Source of the DNA: Lasioglossum baleicum
Lineage: Eukaryota > Arthropoda > Insecta > Hymenoptera > Halictidae
Reading direction: 5' to 3'
Length of the DNA: 64,000 bases
Assembly (NCBI RefSeq): GCF_051020765.1
Contig: NW_027469226.1
Span: 186,001 to 250,000 of the forward strand
In this document: positions 25,942 through 39,649 of the stretch, one piece after another
Position numbering within the stretch: position 1 is the first letter of the stretch
Layout of the letters: each line of letters starts with the position of its first letter
Notes under the pieces: generated by a model
The model's input: only the letters and a program-made list of their open reading frames with translations
What the model was told of the DNA's origin: nothing
Database searches by the model: none
Program-made: the position numbers and the translations under genes

Positions 25942-28779
25942 ACGTGTTTTTACTCGACTAGCCTGCGGGATGCATCCTCTCGCACGTGTTTTTACTCGAC
26001 TAGCCTGCGGGATGCATCCTCTCGCACGTGTTTTCACTCGACTAGCCTGCGGGGTGCATCCTCTCGCACGTGTTTTCACTCGACTAGTCTGCGGGAAGTA
26101 TCCTCTCGCACGTATTTTTACTCGACTAGCCTGCGGGATGCATCCTCTCGCACGTGTTTTTACTCGACTAGCCTGCGGGATGCATCCTCTCGCACGTGTT
26201 TTTACTCGACTAGCCTGCGGGATGCATCCTCCCGCACGTGTTTTTGCTCGACTATCCTGCGGGATGCATCCTCTCGCACGTGTTTTTACTCGACTAGCCT
26301 GCGGGATGCATCCTCTCGCACGTGTTTTCACTCGACTAGCCTGCGGAATGCATCCTCTCGCACGTGTTTTCACTCGACTAGCCTGCGGGATGCCTCCTCT
26401 CGCACGTGTTTTCACTCGACTAGCCTGCGGGGTGCATCCTCTCGCACGTGTTTTTACTCGACTAGTCTGCGGGATGCATCCTCCCGCACGTGTTTTTACT
26501 CGACTAGCCTGCGGGATGCATCCTCCCGCACGTGTTTTTACTCGACTAGCCTGCGGGATGCATCCTCTCGCACGTGTTTTTACTCGACTAGCCTGCGGGA
26601 TGCATCCTCTCGCACGTGTTTTTAACCGACTAGCCTGCGGGATGCATCCTCTCGCACGTGTTTTCACTCGACTAGCCTGCGGGATGCCTCCTCGCACGTG
26701 TTTTCACTCGACTAGCCTGCGGGGTGCATCCTCTCGCACGTGTTTTCACTCGACTAGTCTGCGGGATGCATCCTCCCGCACGTGTTTTCACTCGACTAGC
26801 CTGCGGGGTGCATCCTCTCGCACGTGTTTTTACTCGACTAGTCTGCGGGATGCATCCTCCCGCACGTGTTTTTACTCGACTAGTCTGCGGGATGCATCCT
26901 CCCGCACGTGTTTTCACTCGACTAGCCTGCGGGGTGCATCCTCTCGCACGTGTTTTTACTCGACTAGTCTGCGGGATGCATCCTCCCGCACGTGTTTTTA
27001 CTCGACTAGACTGCGGGATGCATCCTCTCGCACGTGTTTTTACTCGACTAGCCTGAGGGATGCATCCTCTCGCACGTGTTTTTACTCGACTAGCCTGCGG
27101 GAAGCATCCTCTCGCACGTGTTTTTACTCGACTAGCCTGCGGGATGCATCCTCTCGCACGTGTTTTTACTCGACTAGCCTGCGGGATGCATCCTCTCGCA
27201 CGTGTTTTTACTCGACTAGCCTGCGGGATGCATCCTCTCGCACGTGTTTTTACTCGACTAGCCTGCGGGATGCATCCTCTCGCACGTGTTTTCACTCGAC
27301 TAGCCTGCGGGGTGCATCCTCTCGCACGTGTTTTCACTCGACTAGTCTGCGGGAAGCATCCTCTCGCACGTATTTTTACTCGACTAGCCTGCGGGATGCA
27401 TCCTCTCGCACGTGTTTTTAATCGACTAGCCTGCGGGATGCATCCTCTCGCACGTGTTTTTACTCGACTAGCCTGCGGGATGCATCCTCCCGCACGTGTT
27501 TTTGCTCGACTAGCCTGCGGGATGCATCCTCTCGCACGTGTTTTTACTCGACTAGCCTGCGGGATGCATCCTCTCGCACGTGTTTTCACTCGACTAGCCT
27601 GCGGAATGCATCCTCTCGCACGTGTTTTCACTCGACTAGCCTGCGGGATGCCTCCTCTCGCACGTGTTTTCACTCGACTAGCCTGCGGGGTGCATCCTCC
27701 CGCACGTGCTTTTTCTCGACTAGCCTGCGGGAAGCACCCTCTCGCACGTGTTTTTACTCGACTAGCCTGCGGGATGCATCCTCTCGCACGTGTTTTAACT
27801 GGACTAGCCTGCGGGATGCATCCTCTCGCACGTGTTTTTACTCGACTAGCCTGCGGGAAGCATCCTCTCGCACGTGTTTTTACTCGACTAACCTGCGGGG
27901 TGCATCCTCTCGCACGTGTTTTAACTCGACTAGCCTGCGGGGTGCATCCTCTCGCACGTGTTTTCACTCGACTAGTCTGCGGGATGCATCCTCCCGCACG
28001 TGTTTTCACTCGACTAGCCTGCGGGGTGCATCCTCTCGCACGTGTTTTTACTCGACTAGTCTGCGGCGTGCATCCTCTCGCACGTGTTTTCACTCGACTA
28101 GTCTGCGGGATGCATCCTCCCGCACGTGTTTTCACTCGACTAGCCTGCGGGGTGCATCCTCCCGCACGTGTTTTTACTCGACTATCCTGCGGGATGCATC
28201 CTCTCGCACGTGTTTTTACTCGACTAGCCTGCGTGATGCATCCTCTCGCACGTGTTTTTACTCGACTAGCCTGCGGGATGCATCCTCTCGCACGTATTTT
28301 TACTCGACTAGCCTGCGGGATGCATCCTCTCGCACGTATTTTTACTCGACTAGCCTGCGGGATGCATCCTCTCGCACGTGTTTTTACTCGACTAGCCTGC
28401 GGGAAGCATCCTCCCGCACGTATTTTTACTCGACTAGCCTGCGGGATGCATCCTCTCGCACGTGTTTTTACTCGACTAGCCTGCGGGATGCATCCTCTCG
28501 CACGTGTTTTCACTCGACTAGCCTGCGGAATGCATCCTCTCGCACGTGTTTTCACTCGACTAGCCTGCGGGATGCCTCCTCTCGCACGTGTTTTTACTCG
28601 ACTAGCCTGCGGGATGCATCCTCCCGCACGTGTTTTTACTCGACTAGCCTGCGGGAAGCACCCCCTCGCACGTGTTTTTACTCGACTAGCCTGCGCGATG
28701 CATCCTCTCGCACGTGTTTTTACTCGACTAGCCTGCGTGATGCATCCTCTCGCACGTATTTTTACTCGACTAGCCTGCG

Positions 28780-31370
28780 GGATGCATCCTCCCGCACGTG
28801 TTTTTACTCGACTAGCCTGCGGGATGCATCCTCCCGCACGTGTTTTTACTCGACTAGCCTGCGGGATGCATCCTCTCGCACGTGTTTTTACTCGACTAGC
28901 CTGCGGGATGCATCCTCTCGCACGTGTTTTTACTGGACTAGCCTGCGGGATACATCCTCTCGCACGTGTTTTTACTCGACTAGCCTGCGGGATGCATCCT
29001 CTCGCACGTGTTTTAACTGGACTAGCCTGCGGGATGCATCCTCTCGCACGTGTTTTTACTCGACTAGCCTGCGGGAAGCATCCTCTCGCACGTGTTTTTA
29101 CTCGACTAGCCTGCGGGGTGCATCCTCTCGCACGTGTTTTTACTCGACTAGCCTGCGGGGTGCATCCTCTCGCACGTGTTTTTACTCGACTAGCCTGCGG
29201 GAAGCATCCTCTCGCACGTGTTTTTACTCGACTAGCCTGAGGGATGCATCCTCTCGCACGTGTTTTTACTCGACTAGCCTGCGGGATACATCCTCTCGCA
29301 CGTGTTTTTACTCGTCTAGCCTGCGGGATGCATCCTCCCGCACGTGTTTTTATTCGACTAGCCTCCGGGATGCATCCTCTCGCACGTGTTTTTACTCGAC
29401 TAGCCTGCGGGATACATCCTCTCGCACGTGTTTTTACTCGTCTAGCCTGCGGGATGCATCCTCCCGCACGTGTTTTTACTCGACTAGCCTGCGGGATGCA
29501 TCCTCTCGCACGTGTTTTTACTCGTCTAGCCTGCGGGATGCATCCTCCCGCACGTGTTTTTACTCGACTAGCCTCCGGGATGCATCCTCTCGCACGTGTT
29601 TTTACTCGACTAGCCTGCGGGGAGCATCCTCTCGCACGTGTTTTTACTCGACTAGAATGCGGGATGCATCCTCTCGCACGTGTTTTTACTCGACTAGCCA
29701 GAGGGATGCATCCTCTCGCACGTGTTTTCACTCGACTAGCCTGCGGGATGCATCCTCTCGCACGTGTTTTCACTCGACTAGCCTGCGGGATGCATCCTCT
29801 CGCACGTGTTTTTAGCCGACTAGCCTGCGGGATGCATCCTCTCGCACGTGTTTTCACTCGACTAGCCTGCGGGATGCCTCCTCGCACGTGTTTTCACTCG
29901 ACTAGCCTGCGGGGTGCATCCTCTCGCACGTGTTTTTACTCGACTAGCCTGCGGGAAGCATCCTCCCGCACGTATTTTTACTCGACTAGCCTGCGGGAAG
30001 CATCCTCTCGCACGTGTTTTCACTCGACTAGCCTGCGGGGTGCATCCTCCCGCACGTGTTTTTACTCGACTAGCCTGCGGGAAGCACCCTCTCGCACGTG
30101 TTTTTACTCGACTAGCCTGCGGGATGCATCCTCTCGCACGTGTTTTTACTCGACTAGCCTGCGGGATGCATCCTCTCGCACGTGTTTTTTCTCGACTAGC
30201 CTGCGGGGAGCATCCTCTCGCACGTGTTTTTACTCGACTAGCCTGCGGGATGCATCCTCCCGCACGTGTTTTTACTCGACTAGCCTGCGGGATGCATCCT
30301 CCCGCACGTGTTTTTACTCGACTAGCCTGCGGGATGCATCCTCTCGCACGTGTTTTTACTCGACTAGCCTGCGGGATGCATCCTCTCGCACGTGTTTTTA
30401 CTGGACTAGCCTGCGGGATGCATCCTATCGCACGTGTTTTTACTCGACTAGCCTGCGGGATGCATCCTCTCGCACGTGTTTTAACTGGACTAGCCTGCGG
30501 GATGCATCCTCTCGCACGTGTTTTTACTCGACTAGCCTGCGGGAACCATCCTCTCGCACGTGTTTTTACTCGACTAGCCTGCGGGGTGCATCCTCTCGCA
30601 CGTGTTTTTACTCGACTAGCCTGCGGGGTGCATCCTCTCGCACGTGTTTTTACTCGACTAGCCTGCGGGAAGCATCCTCTCGCACGTGTTTTTACTCGAC
30701 TAGCCTGAGGGATGCATCCTCTCGCACGTGTTTTTACTCGACTAGCCTGCGGGATACATCCTCTCGCACGTGTTTTTACTCGTCTAGCCTGCGGGATGCA
30801 TCCTCCCGCACGTGTTTTTATTCGACTAGCCTCCGGGATGCATCCTCTCGCACGTGTTTTTACTCGACTAGCCTGCGGGATACATCCTCTCGCACGTGTT
30901 TTTACTCGTCTAGCCTGCGGGATGCATCCTCCCGCACGTGTTTTTACTCGACTAGCCTGCGGGATGCATCCTCTCGCACGTGTTTTTACTCGACTAGCCT
31001 GCGGGGAGCATCCTCTCGCACGTGTTTTTACTCGACTAGCCTGCGGGAAGCATCCTCTCGCACGTGTTTTTACTCGACTAGCCTGAGGGATGCATCCTCT
31101 CGCACGTGTTTTTACTCGACTAGCCTGCGGGATGCATCCTCTCGCACGTGTTTTTACTCGTCTAGCCTGCGGGATGCATCCTCCCGCACGTGTTTTTACT
31201 CGACTAGCCTCCGGGATGCATCCTCTCGCACGTGTTTTTACTCGACTAGCCTGCGGGGAGCATCCTCTCGCACGTGTTTTTACTCGACTAGAATGCAGGA
31301 TGCATCCTCTCGCACGTGTTTTTACTCGACTAGCCAGAGGGATGCATCCTCTCGCACGTGTTTTCACTGG
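28780..31370 (+). repeat. Two blocks at 1,468-bp offset (edges approximate)
   Basis: About 1.1 kb from roughly 28,780 matches about 30,250 onward, the offset being 35 monomers minus one 2-bp deletion. Matching landmarks are CTGAGGG at 29,239 and 30,707, repeated GGGATACATCC monomers, TTTTTATTCG, and CTAGAATGC. Four extra monomers in the second block widen the distance between the linked 40-bp monomers (29,874 and 31,510) to 1,636 bp. Confidence 0.75.
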
Positions 31371-34343
31371 ACTAGCCTGCGGGATGCATCCTCTCGCACG
31401 TGTTTTCACTCGACTAGCCTGCGGGATGCATCCTCTCGCACGTGTTTTTAACCGACTAGCCTGCGGGATGCATCCTCTCGCACGTGTTTTCACTCGACTA
31501 GCCTGCGGGATGCCTCCTCGCACGTGTTTTCACTCGACTAGCCTGCGGGGTGCATCCTCTCGCACGTGTTTTCACTCGACTAGTCTGCGGGATGCATCCT
31601 CCCGCACGTGTTTTCACTCGACTAGCCTGCGGGGTGCATCCTCTCGCACGTGTTTTTACTCGACTAGTCTGCGGGATGCATCCTCCCGCACGTGTTTTTA
31701 CTCGACTATCCTGCGGGATGCATCCTCTCGCACGTGTTTTTACTCGACTAGCCTGCGTGATGCATCCTCTCGCACGTGTTTTACTCGACTAGCCTGCGGG
31801 ATGCATCCTCTCGCACGTATTTTTACTCGACTAGCCTGCGGGATGCATCCTCTCGCACATATTTTTACTCGACTAGCCTGCGGGATGCATCCTCTCGCAC
31901 GTGTTTTTACTCGACTAGCCTGCGGGAAGCATCCTCCCGCACGTATTTTTACTCGACTAGCCTGCGGGATGCATCCTCTCGCACGTGTTTTCACTCGACT
32001 AGCCTGCGGGATGCATCCTCTCGCACGTGTTTTTACTGGACTAGCCTGCGGGATGCATCCTCTCGCACGTGTTTTTACTCGACTAGCCTGCGGGATGCAT
32101 CCTCTCGCACGTGTTTTAACTGGACTAGCCTGCGGGATGCATCCTCTCGCACGTGTTTTTACTCGACTAGCCTGCGGGAAGCATCCTCTCGCACGTGTTT
32201 TTACTCGACTAGCCTGCGGGGTGCATCCTCTCGCACGTGTTTTTACTCGACTAGCCTGCGGGGTGCATCCTCTCGCACGTGTTTTTACTCGACTAGCCTG
32301 CGGGAAGCATCCTCTCGCACGTGTTTTTACTCGACTAGCCTGAGGGATGCATCCTCTCGCACGTGTTTTTACTCGACTAGCCTGCGGGATACATCCTCTC
32401 GCACGTGTTTTTACTCGTCTAACCTGCGGGATGCATCCTCCCGCACGTGTTTTTATTCGACTAGCCTCCGGGATGCATCCTCTCGCACGTGTTTTTACTC
32501 GACTAGCCTGCGGGATACATCCTCTCGCACGTGTTTTTACTCGTCTAGCCTGCGGGATGCATCCTCCCGCACGTGTTTTTACTCGACTAGCCTGCGGGAT
32601 ACATCCTCTCGCACGTGTTTTTACTCGTCTAGCCTGCGGGATGCATCCTCCCGCACGTGTTTTTACTCGACTAGCCTGCGGGATGCATCCTCTCGCACGT
32701 GTTTTTACTCGACTAGCCTGCGGGGAGCATCCTCTCGCACGTGTTTTCACTCGACTAGCCTGCGGGATGCCTCCTCGCACGTGTTTTCACTCGACTAGCC
32801 TGCGGGGTGCATCCTCTCGCACGTGTTTTCACTCGACTAGTCTGCGGGATGCATCCTCCCGCACGTGTTTTCACTCGACTAGCCTGCGGGGTGCATCCTC
32901 TCGCACGTGTTTTTACTCGACTAGTCTGCGGGGTGCATCCTCTCGCACGTGTTTTCACTCGACTAGTCTGCGGGATGCATCCTCCCGCACGTGTTTTCAC
33001 TCGACTAGCCTGCGGGGTGCATCCTCCCGCACGTGTTTTTACTCGACTATCCTGCGGGATGCATCCTCTCGCACGTGTTTTTACTCGACTAGCCTGCGTG
33101 ATGCATCCTCTCGCACGTGTTTTTACTCGACTAGCCTGCGGGATGCATCCTCTCGCACGTATTTTTACTCGACTAGCCTGCGGGATGCATCCTCTCGCAC
33201 GTATTTTTACTCGACTAGCCTGCGGGATGCATCCTCTCGCACGTGTTTTTACTCGACTAGCCTGCGGGAAGCATCCTCCCGCACGTATTTTTACTCGACT
33301 AGCCTGCGGGATGCATCCTCTCGCACGTGTTTTTACTCGACTAGCCTGCGGGATGCTTCCTCACGCACGTGTTTTCACTCGACTAGCCTGCGGAATGCAT
33401 CCTCTCGCACGTGTTTTCACTCGACTAGCCTGCGGGATGCCTCCTCTCGCACGTGTTTTCACTCGACTAGCCTGCGGGGTGCATCCTCCCGCACGTGTTT
33501 TTACTCGACTAGCCTGCGGGAAGCACCCTCTCGCACGTGTTTTTACTCGACTAGCCTGCGGGATGCATCCTCTCGCACGTGTTTTTACTCGACTAGCCTG
33601 CGGGATGCATCCTCTCGCACGTGTTTGTACTCGACTAGCCTGCGGGGAGCATCCTCTCGCACGTGTTTTTACTCGACTAGCCTGCGGGATGCATCCTCCC
33701 GCACGTGTTTTTACTCGACTAGCCTGCGGGATGCATCCTCCCGCACGTGTTTTTACTCGACTAGCCTGCGGGATGCATCCTCTCGCACGTGTTTTTACTC
33801 GACTAGCCTGCGGGATGCATCCTCTCGCACGTGTTTTTACTGGACTAGCCTGCGGGATGCATCCTCTCGCACGTGTTTTTACTCGACTAGCCTGCGGGAT
33901 GCATCCTCTCGCACGTGTTTTAACTGGACTAGCCTGCGGGATGCATCATCTCGCTCGTGTTTCTACTCGACTAGCCTGCGGGATGCATCCTCTCGCACGT
34001 GTTTTTACTCGACTAGCCTGCGGGGTGCATCCTCTCGCACGTGTTTTTACTCGACTAGCCTGCGGGATGCATCCTCTCGCACGTGTTTTCACTCGACTAG
34101 CCTGCGGAATGCATCCTCTCGCACGTGTTTTCACTCGACTAGCCTGCGGGATGCCTCCTCTCGCACGTGTTTTCACTCGACTAGCCTGCGGGGTGCATCC
34201 TCCCGCACGTGTTTTTACTCGACTAGCCTGCGGGAAGCATCCTCTCGCACGTGTTTTTACTCGACTAGCCTGCGGGATGCATCCTCTCGCACGTGTTTTT
34301 ACTCGACTAGCCTGCGGGATGCATCCTCTCGCACGTGTATTTA

Positions 34344-37300
34344 CTCGACTAGCCTGCGGGATGCATCCTCTCGCACGTGTTTTTACTCGACTAGCCTGCG
34401 GGGAGCATCCTCTCGCACGTGTTTTTACTCGACTAGCCTGCGGGATGCATCCTCCCGCACGTGTTTTTACTCGACTAGCCTGCGGGATGCATCCTCCCGC
34501 ACGTGTTTTTACTCGACTAGCCTGCGGGATGCATCCTCTCGCACGTGTTTTTACTCGACTAGCCTGCGGGATGCATCCTCTCGCACGTGTTTTTACTGGA
34601 CTAGCCTGCGGGATGAATCCTCTCGCACGTGTTTTTACTCGACTAGCCTGCGGGATGCATCCTCTCGCACGTGTTTTAACTGGACTAGCCTGCGGGATGC
34701 ATCCTCTCGCACGTGTTTTTACTCGACTAGACTGCGGGAAGCATCCTCTCGCACGTGTTTTTACTCGACTAGCCTGCGGGGTGCATCCTCTCGCACGTGT
34801 TTTTACTCGACTAGCCTGCGGGGTGCATCCTCTCGCACGTGTTTTTACTCGACTAGCCTGCGGGAAGCATCCTCTCGCACGTGTTTTTACTCGACTAGCC
34901 TGAGGGATGCATCCTCTCGCACGTGTTTTTACTCGACTAGCCTGCGGGATGCATCCTCTCGCACGTGTTTTTACTCGTCTAGCCTGCGGGATGCATCCTC
35001 CCGCACGTGTTTTTACTCGACTAGCCTCCGGGATGCATCCTCTCGCACGTGTTTTTACTCGACTAGCCTGCGGGGAGCATCCTCTCGCACGTGTTTTTAC
35101 TCCACTAGAATGCGGGATGCATCCTCTCGCACGTGTTTTTATTCGACTAGCCTGCGGGATGCATCCTCTCGCACGTGTTTTTACTCGACTAGCCTGCGGG
35201 GAGCATCCTCTCGCACGTGTTTTTACTCGACTAGAATGCGGGATGCATCCTCTCGCACGTGTTTTCACTCGACTAGCCTGCGGGATGCATCCTCTCGCAC
35301 GTGTTTTCACTCGACTAGCCTGCGGGATGCCTCCTCGCACGTGTTTTCACTCGACTAGCCTGCGGGGTGCATCCTCTCGCACGTGTTTTCACTCGACTAG
35401 TCTGCGGGATGCATCCTCCCGCACGTGTTTTCACTCGACTAGCCTGCGGGGTGCATCCTCTCGCACGTGTTTTTACTCGACTAGTCTGCGGGATGCATCC
35501 TCCCGCACGTGTTTTTACTCGACTAGCCTGCGGGATGCATCCTCTCGCACGTGTTTTTACTCGACTAGCCTGCGTGATGCATCCTCTCGCACGTGTTTTT
35601 ACTCGACTAGCCTGCGGGATGCATCCTCTCGCACGTATTTTTACTCGACTAGCCTGCGGGATGCATCCTCTCGCACGTATTTTTACTCGACTAGCCTGCG
35701 GGATGCATCCTCTCGCACGTGTTTTTACTCGACTAGCCTGCGGGAAGCATCCTCTCGCACGTATTTTTACTCGACTAGCCTGCGGGATGCATCCTCTCGC
35801 ACGTGTTTTTACTCGACTAGCCTGCGGGATGCATCCTCTCGCACGTGTTTTAACTGGACTAGCCTGCGGGATGCATCCTCTCGCACGTGTTTTTACTCGA
35901 CTAGCCTGCGGGAAGCATCCTCTCGCACGTGTTTTTACTCGACTAGCCTGCGGGGTGCATCCTCTCGCACGTGTTTTTACTCGACTAGCCTGCGGGGTGC
36001 ATCCTCTCGCACATATTTTTACTCGACTAGCCTGCGGGATGCATCCTCTCGCACGTGTTTTTACTCGACTAGCCTGCGGGAAGCATCCTCTCGCACGTGT
36101 TTTTACTCGACTAGCCTGCGGGATGCATTCTCTCGCACGTGTTTCTACTCGACTAGCCTGCGGGATGCATCCTCTCGCACGTGTTTTTACTCGACTAGCC
36201 TGCGGGATGCATCCTCTCGCACGTGTTTTCACTCGACTAGCCTGCGGGATGCATCCTCCCGCACGTGTTTTCACTCGACTAGCCTGCGGGGTGCATCCTC
36301 TCGCACGTGTTTTTACTCGACTAGCCTGCGGGATGCATCCTCTCGCACGTGTTTTTACTCGACTAGCCTGCGGGGAGCATCCTCTCGCACGTGTTTTTAC
36401 TCGACTAGCCTGCGGGATGCATCCTCCCGCACGTGTTTTTACTCGACTAGCCTGCGGGATGCATCCTCCCGCACGTGTTTTTACTCGACTAGCCTGCGGG
36501 ATGCATCCTCTCGCACGTGTTTTTACTCGACTAGCCTGCGGGATGCATCCTCTCGCACGTGTTTTTACTGGACTAGCCTGCGGGATGAATCCTCTCGCAC
36601 GTGTTTTTACTCGACTAGCCTGCGGGATGCATCCTCTCGCACGTGTTTTAACTGGACTAGCCTGCGGGATGCATCCTCTCGCACGTGTTTTTACTCGACT
36701 AGCCTGCGGGAAGCATCCTCTCGCACGTGTTTTTACTCGACTAGCCTGCGGGGTGCATCCTCTCGCACGTGTTTTTACTCGACTAGCCTGCGGGGTGCAT
36801 CCTCTCGCACGTGTTTTTACTCGACTAGCCTGCGGGAAGCATCCTCTCGCACGTGTTTTTACTCGACTAGCCTGAGGGATGCATCCTCTCGCACGTGTTT
36901 TTACTCGACTAGCCTGCGGGATGCATCCTCTCGCACGTGTTTTTACTCGTCTAGCCTGCGGGATGCATCCTCCCGCACGTGTTTTTACTCGACTAGCCTC
37001 CGGGATGCATCCTCTCGCACGTGTTTTTACTCGACTAGCCTGCGGGGAGCATCCTCTCGCACGTGTTTTTACTCGACTAGAATGCGGGATGCATCCTCTC
37101 GCACGTGTTTTTATTCGACTAGCCTGCGGGATGCATCCTCTCGCACGTGTTTTTACTCGACTAGCCTGCGGGGAGCATCCTCTCGCACGTGTTTTTACTC
37201 GACTAGAATGCGGGATGCATCCTCTCGCACGTGTTTTCACTCGACTAGCCTGCGGTATGCATCCTCTCGCACGTGTTTTCACTCGACTAGCCTGCGGGAT

Positions 37301-38430
37301 GCCTCCTCGCACGTGTTTTCACTCGACTAGCCTGCGGGGTGCATCCTCTCGCACGTGTTTTCACTCGACTAGCCTGCGGGATGCATCCTCCCGCACGTGT
37401 TTTCACTCGACTAGCCTGCGGGGTGCATCCTCTCGCACGTGTTTTTACTCGACTAGCCTGCGGGATGCATCCTCTCGCACGTGTTTTTACTCGACTAGCC
37501 TGCGGGGAGCATCCTCTCGCACGTGTTTTTACTCGACTAGCCTGCGGGATGCATCCTCCCGCACGTGTTTTTACTCGACTAGCCTGCGGGATGCATCCTC
37601 CCGCACGTGTTTTTACTCGACTAGCCTGCGGGATGCATCCTCTCGCACGTGTTTTTACTCGACTAGCCTGCGGGATGCATCCTCTCGCACGTGTTTTTAC
37701 TGGACTAGCCTGCGGGATGAATCCTCTCGCACGTGTTTTTACTCGACTAGCCTGCGGGATGCATCCTCTCGCACGTGTTTTAACTGGACTAGCCTGCGGG
37801 ATGCATCCTCTCGCACGTGTTTTTACTCGACTAGCCTGCGGGAAGCATCCTCTCGCACGTGTTTTTACTCGACTAGCCTGCGGGGTGCATCCTCTCGCAC
37901 GTGTTTTTACTCGACTAGCCTGCGGGGTGCATCCTCTCGCACGTGTTTTTACTCGACTAGCCTGCGGGAAGCATCCTCTCGCACGTGTTTTTACTCGACT
38001 AGCCTGAGGGATGCATCCTCTCGCACGTGTTTTTACTCGACTAGCCTGCGGGATGCATCCTCTCGCACGTGTTTTTACTCGTCTAGCCTGCGGGATGCAT
38101 CCTCCCGCACGTGTTTTTACTCGACTAGCCTCCGGGATGCATCCTCTCGCACGTGTTTTTACTCGACTAGCCTGCGGGGAGCATCCTCTCGCACGTGTTT
38201 TTACTCGACTAGAATGCGGGATGCATCCTCTCGCACGTGTTTTTATTCGACTAGCCTGCGGGATGCATCCTCTCGCACGTGTTTTTACTCGACTAGCCTG
38301 CGGGGAGCATCCTCTCGCACGTGTTTTTACTCGACTAGAATGCGGGATGCATCCTCTCGCACGTGTTTTCACTCGACTAGCCTGCGGTATGCATCCTCTC
38401 GCACGTGTTTTCACTCGACTAGCCTGCGGG
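34344..38430 (+). repeat. Three-copy block family at offsets 1,972 and 1,132 bp
   Basis: The rare GATGAAT state occurs at 34,613, 36,585 and 37,717, and the surrounding monomer order agrees across all three: the nine-monomer cassette, CTGAGGG, GTCTAG, CCTCCGGG, CTAGAATGC, TTTTTATTCG, CTAGAATGC. Approximate copies are 34,344-35,450, 36,316-37,430 and 37,448-38,420. The first two end with a 40-bp monomer (35,327 and 37,299); the third instead runs into GGGGAGCATCCCCTCG near 38,440. Copy 1 has an extra substitution, ACTCCACTAG, at about 35,100. Confidence 0.8.
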
Positions 38431-38724
38431 GAGCATCCCCTCGCACGTGTTTTCACTCGACTAGCCTGCGGGGTGCATCCTCTCGCACGTGTTTTTACTC
38501 GACTAGCCTGCGGGATGCATCCTCTCGCACGTGTTTTAACTGGACTAGCCTGCGGGATGCATCCTCTCGCACGTGTTTTTACTCGACTAGCCTGCGGGAA
38601 GCATCCTCTCGCACGTGTTTTTACTCGACTAGCCTGCGGGGTGCATCCTCTCGCACGTGTTTTTACTCGACTAGCCTGCGGGGTGCATCCTCTCGCACAT
38701 ATTTTTACTCGACTAGCCTGCGGG

Positions 38725-39564
38725 ATGCATCCTCTCGCACGTGTTTTTACTCGACTAGCCTGCGGGATGCATCCTCTCGCACGTATTTTTACTCGACTAG
38801 CCTGCGGGATGCATCCTCTCGAACGTATTTTTACTCGACTAGCCTGCGGGATGCATCCTCTCGCACGTGTTTTTACTCGACTAGCCTGCGGGAAGCATCC
38901 TCTCGCACGTATTTTTACTCGACTAGCCTGCGGGATGCATCCTCTCGCACGTGTTTTTACTCGACTAGCCTGCGGGATGCATCCTCTCGCACGTGTTTTA
39001 ACTGGACTAGCCTGCGGGATGCATCCTCTCGCACGTGTTTTTACTCGACTAGCCTGCGGGAAGCATCCTCTCGCACGTGTTTTTACTCGACTAGCCTGCG
39101 GGATGCATCCTCTCGCACGTGTTTTTACTCGACTAGCCTGCGTGATGCATCCTCTCGCACGTGTTTTTACTCGACTAGCCTGCGGGATGCATCCTCTCGC
39201 ACGTATTTTTACTCGACTAGCCTGCGGGATGCATCCTCTCGAACGTATTTTTACTCGACTAGCCTGCGGGATGCATCCTCTCGCACGTGTTTTTACTCGA
39301 CTAGCCTGCGGGAAGCATCCTCTCGCACGTATTTTTACTCGACTAGCCTGCGGGATGCATCCTCTCGCACGTGTTTTTACTCGACTAGCCTGCGGGATGC
39401 ATCCTCTCGCACGTGTTTTAACTGGACTAGCCTGCGGGATGCATCCTCTCGCACGTGTTTTTACTCGACTAGCCTGCGGGAAGCATCCTCTCGCACGTGT
39501 TTTTACTCGACTAGCCTGCGGGGTGCATCCTCTCGCACGTGTTTTTACTCGACTAGCCTGCGGG
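38725..39564 (+). repeat. Two tandem copies of a 420-bp block
   Basis: Ten-monomer blocks at about 38,725-39,144 and 39,145-39,564. Both carry the very rare CTCGAACGTATTT state, in monomers whose ATG starts at 38,809 and 39,229, exactly 420 bp apart, within a run of CACGTATTTTT monomers. The second copy includes a GCGTGATG monomer that the first lacks. Confidence 0.82.
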
Positions 39565-39649
39565 GTGCATCCTCTCGCACATATTTTTACTCGACTAGCC
39601 TGCGGGATGCATCCTCTCGCACGTGTTTTTACTCGACTAGCCTGCGGGA

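Larger units (their letters stand above)
5715..31810 (+). repeat. 41-bp length-variant monomers (5 sites)
   Basis: The T5 run is shortened to T4 (CACGTGTTTTACTCG) at about 5,715, 11,378, 17,881, 19,474 and 31,776. The monomer before each is a GCGTGATG type, and those after it carry CACGTATTTTT or CACATATTTTT, so they descend from one event. They mark a roughly 1-kb haplotype found in five places, most completely at 5.68-6.7, 11.3-12.3, 19.4-20.0 and 31.7-32.8 kb. Confidence 0.9.
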
